Shown: piece after piece, positions 6,541-7,209 of the stretch
How positions within the stretch are numbered: position 1 is the stretch's first letter
Layout of the letters: every line of letters begins with the position of its first letter
NCBI GenBank assembly: GCA_905215665.1
Contig: CAJMQR010000059.1
Location: 1-7,209 of the forward strand
Origin: an uncultured bacterium
Lineage (GTDB): Bacteria; Bacillota; Clostridia; Oscillospirales; Oscillospiraceae
DNA: 7,209 bases
Direction of reading: 5' to 3'
Made by a program: the position numbers and the translations under genes
The notes under the pieces: generated by a model
What the model was told of the DNA's origin: nothing
The model's database searches: none
What the model saw: only the letters and a program-made list of their open reading frames with translations

Positions 6541-6582
6541 AACCCCCTGCAAACACAGCGTTTGCAGGGGGTTTCTTTTTTT
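6541..6582 (+). terminator. Intrinsic terminator after tRNA-Leu
   Basis: A perfect 14-bp stem, AACCCCCTGCAAAC (6541-6554) with GTTTGCAGGGGGTT (6560-6573), has a 5-base loop and is followed by a T-rich run to 6582. It begins 6 bases after the CCA end of the tRNA and would also stop readthrough from the gltA-acyltransferase transcript. Confidence 0.95.
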
Positions 6583-6648
6583 GCAATGTTTTCCCGCCTT
6601 TTCTCTGTATCTTATTTGTGAATGAAAATATCAATCAGAATACACGTT

Positions 6649-6677
6649 TAAGCATTGTTGTGAATAGATAATGCTTA
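6649..6677. repeat. Perfect 8-bp inverted repeat upstream of the TetR gene
   Basis: TAAGCATT (6649-6656) and AATGCTTA (6670-6677) are exact complements separated by 13 bases. The dyad lies 33 bp upstream of the TetR -35 box in AT-rich, non-coding DNA. It has no T-run of a terminator, so a protein-binding site is the likelier role, but no regulator can be named. Confidence 0.4.
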
Positions 6678-6709
6678 TGTAAAACATCTATGATTCTTGC
6701 GTTACTCAG

Positions 6710-6738
6710 TTGACATAGTAAAGCGAAAACAGTATAAT
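6710..6738 (+). promoter_or_regulatory. Consensus sigma-A promoter of the TetR-family gene
   Basis: TTGACA (6710-6715), a 17-bp spacer and TATAAT (6733-6738): both boxes match consensus perfectly. A promoter this strong normally needs repression, which fits the operator-like sequence just downstream. The start site would be near 6745. Confidence 0.9.
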
Positions 6739-6741
6739 ATT

Positions 6742-6755
6742 AATGACCGTTCACT
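6742..6755. promoter_or_regulatory. Likely TetR-type operator
   Basis: AATGACCGTTCACT is an imperfect palindrome (5 of 7 pairs complementary) centred a few bases after the -10 box, over the expected start site. From memory, TGACCGTTCA-like dyads are common at TetR/AcrR-family promoters in Firmicutes. Autorepression by the adjacent gene product is inferred from position and sequence type. Confidence 0.5.
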
Positions 6756-6767
6756 TTATAGTCAGAG

Positions 6768-6774
6768 AAGGAGG
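6768..6774 (+). promoter_or_regulatory. Ribosome binding site supporting a TTG start
   Basis: AAGGAGG lies 7 bases before TTG 6782. The next in-frame ATG, at 6830, has no comparable site and would remove most of the first helix of the DNA-binding domain, so the TTG is taken as the start. Confidence 0.85.
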
Positions 6775-6781
6775 AAATCTA

Positions 6782-7209
6782 TTGCGCACAGTAAATGAAG
6801 GAGCCCGCAGGGCAAAAACAATCGAGATCATGGAAAAATGCTTCGACTGCTATGCGGAGAACGGATTTACCTCTGTCGGTGTAAAGGCCATTGCGGACGC
6901 CTGCGGCTGTAGTGTTGCGAACCTGTATCAGTATTTTGACAATCTCGACGACCTTATCGTTAAGTCCACCGAATACTGTATGAGTAAGGTTGAGGACGAG
7001 TTTATGGCGAAAGCTCCCACGGATGTTGAGGACTTGTGGCGGTTTTTCGACGAGATACCCTACTGGACGGCAAAAAAGCACGGAAAGAAATACAAACTTA
7101 TGTATCAGGTCTACACCCACCCTAAATACATAGAATACGGTAAAGAATTCTTTGCAGGTGTAGATGAACGATATACCGAATATGCAAAGAGTTTAGAGCC
7201 AAAGCTGGG
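6782..7209 (+). CDS. TetR/AcrR-family transcriptional regulator (partial, right edge)
   Basis: The first 142 codons of a TetR-family repressor; the gene continues beyond the window. After a basic start (RTVNEGARRAKTIEIM) comes helix 1, CFDCYAENGFTSVGVKAIA, then the helix-turn-helix ADACGCSVANLYQYFDNLDDLI (about 38-59, with the family-typical NLYQYF). The ligand-binding half from about residue 62 is variable, as usual. TetR proteins are dimeric repressors released by a small ligand and often control a neighbouring efflux pump, which would lie beyond 7209. TTG 6782 is chosen because AAGGAGG precedes it and the full N-terminal helix is retained. Codons are clearly richer in A and T (AAA, TAT, TTT) than in the genes to the left, suggesting a different origin. 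Its own strong promoter and an operator-like dyad suggest autoregulation. Confidence 0.9.
   Translation, partial: MRTVNEGARRAKTIEIMEKCFDCYAENGFTSVGVKAIADACGCSVANLYQYFDNLDDLIVKSTEYCMSKVEDEFMAKAPTDVEDLWRFFDEIPYWTAKKHGKKYKLMYQVYTHPKYIEYGKEFFAGVDERYTEYAKSLEPKL

Larger units (their letters stand above)
6583..6781. other. AT-rich intergenic region after the tRNA terminator
   Basis: About 200 bases without a gene; the line from 6601 to 6660 is near 28% G+C by my count. It contains the 8-bp inverted repeat (6649-6677), the TetR promoter and operator. I see no integrase gene and no copy of the tRNA 3' end in it. Confidence 0.6.

Noticed and set aside
6453..6671. Small open frame starting inside tRNA-Leu
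   Set aside because: Its first residues are a translation of the tRNA itself, a common false gene; it has no ribosome binding site and crosses the tRNA terminator.
1..7209. CRISPR arrays, insertion sequences or phage genes
   Set aside because: No regularly spaced repeats, transposase, integrase or phage structural motifs were seen on either strand.

Overview
The window looks like chromosomal DNA from a GC-rich, spore-forming Clostridia, probably an Oscillospirales/Ruminococcaceae-type gut bacterium. This rests on strong AGGAGG-type ribosome binding sites, a SpoIID sporulation protein, a clostridial-type long citrate synthase, a YnbB-like PLP enzyme and sigma-A promoters with 17-bp spacers. 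The genus cannot be fixed from the sequence alone.

Layout: (1) At the left edge (1-68, minus) is the signal-peptide end of an exported protein. (2) A 352-bp divergent intergenic region (69-420) follows, with a promoter for each side and several small palindromes. (3) A tight plus-strand operon (421-2863) encodes an AbrB/SpoVT-type regulator, a YnbB/'methionine gamma-lyase family' PLP enzyme and an EamA/DMT membrane transporter. Both junctions are ATGA stop/start overlaps, and the operon ends at a strong, symmetric terminator. (4) spoIID (2902-3888, minus) converges on the operon and shares that terminator. (5) A divergent promoter region leads to citrate synthase (3988-5355) and an acyltransferase-3 family membrane protein (5387-6394), probably co-transcribed. 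(6) A tRNA-Leu(CAG) gene (6447-6534) has its own promoter, whose -35 box overlaps the acyltransferase stop codon, and a strong terminator. (7) After that terminator the DNA becomes clearly AT-richer and carries a perfect consensus promoter, an operator-like dyad and the start of a TetR-family regulator with a TTG start codon, cut by the right edge.

How the genes may work together: the AbrB-like protein probably regulates its own operon, as a 10-bp-arm dyad lies exactly between its -10 box and its ribosome binding site. The PLP enzyme and the transporter are translationally coupled, which suggests a shared job such as turnover of an amino acid or thiol and movement of the substrate or product across the membrane. 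That job is inference. Citrate synthase supplies citrate for glutamate synthesis, and SpoIID remodels septal peptidoglycan in engulfment. The tRNA-Leu followed by an AT-rich TetR segment may mark the edge of acquired DNA. I see no clearly new system; the best leads are the AbrB-enzyme-transporter operon with its operator-like sites and the composition break after the tRNA.
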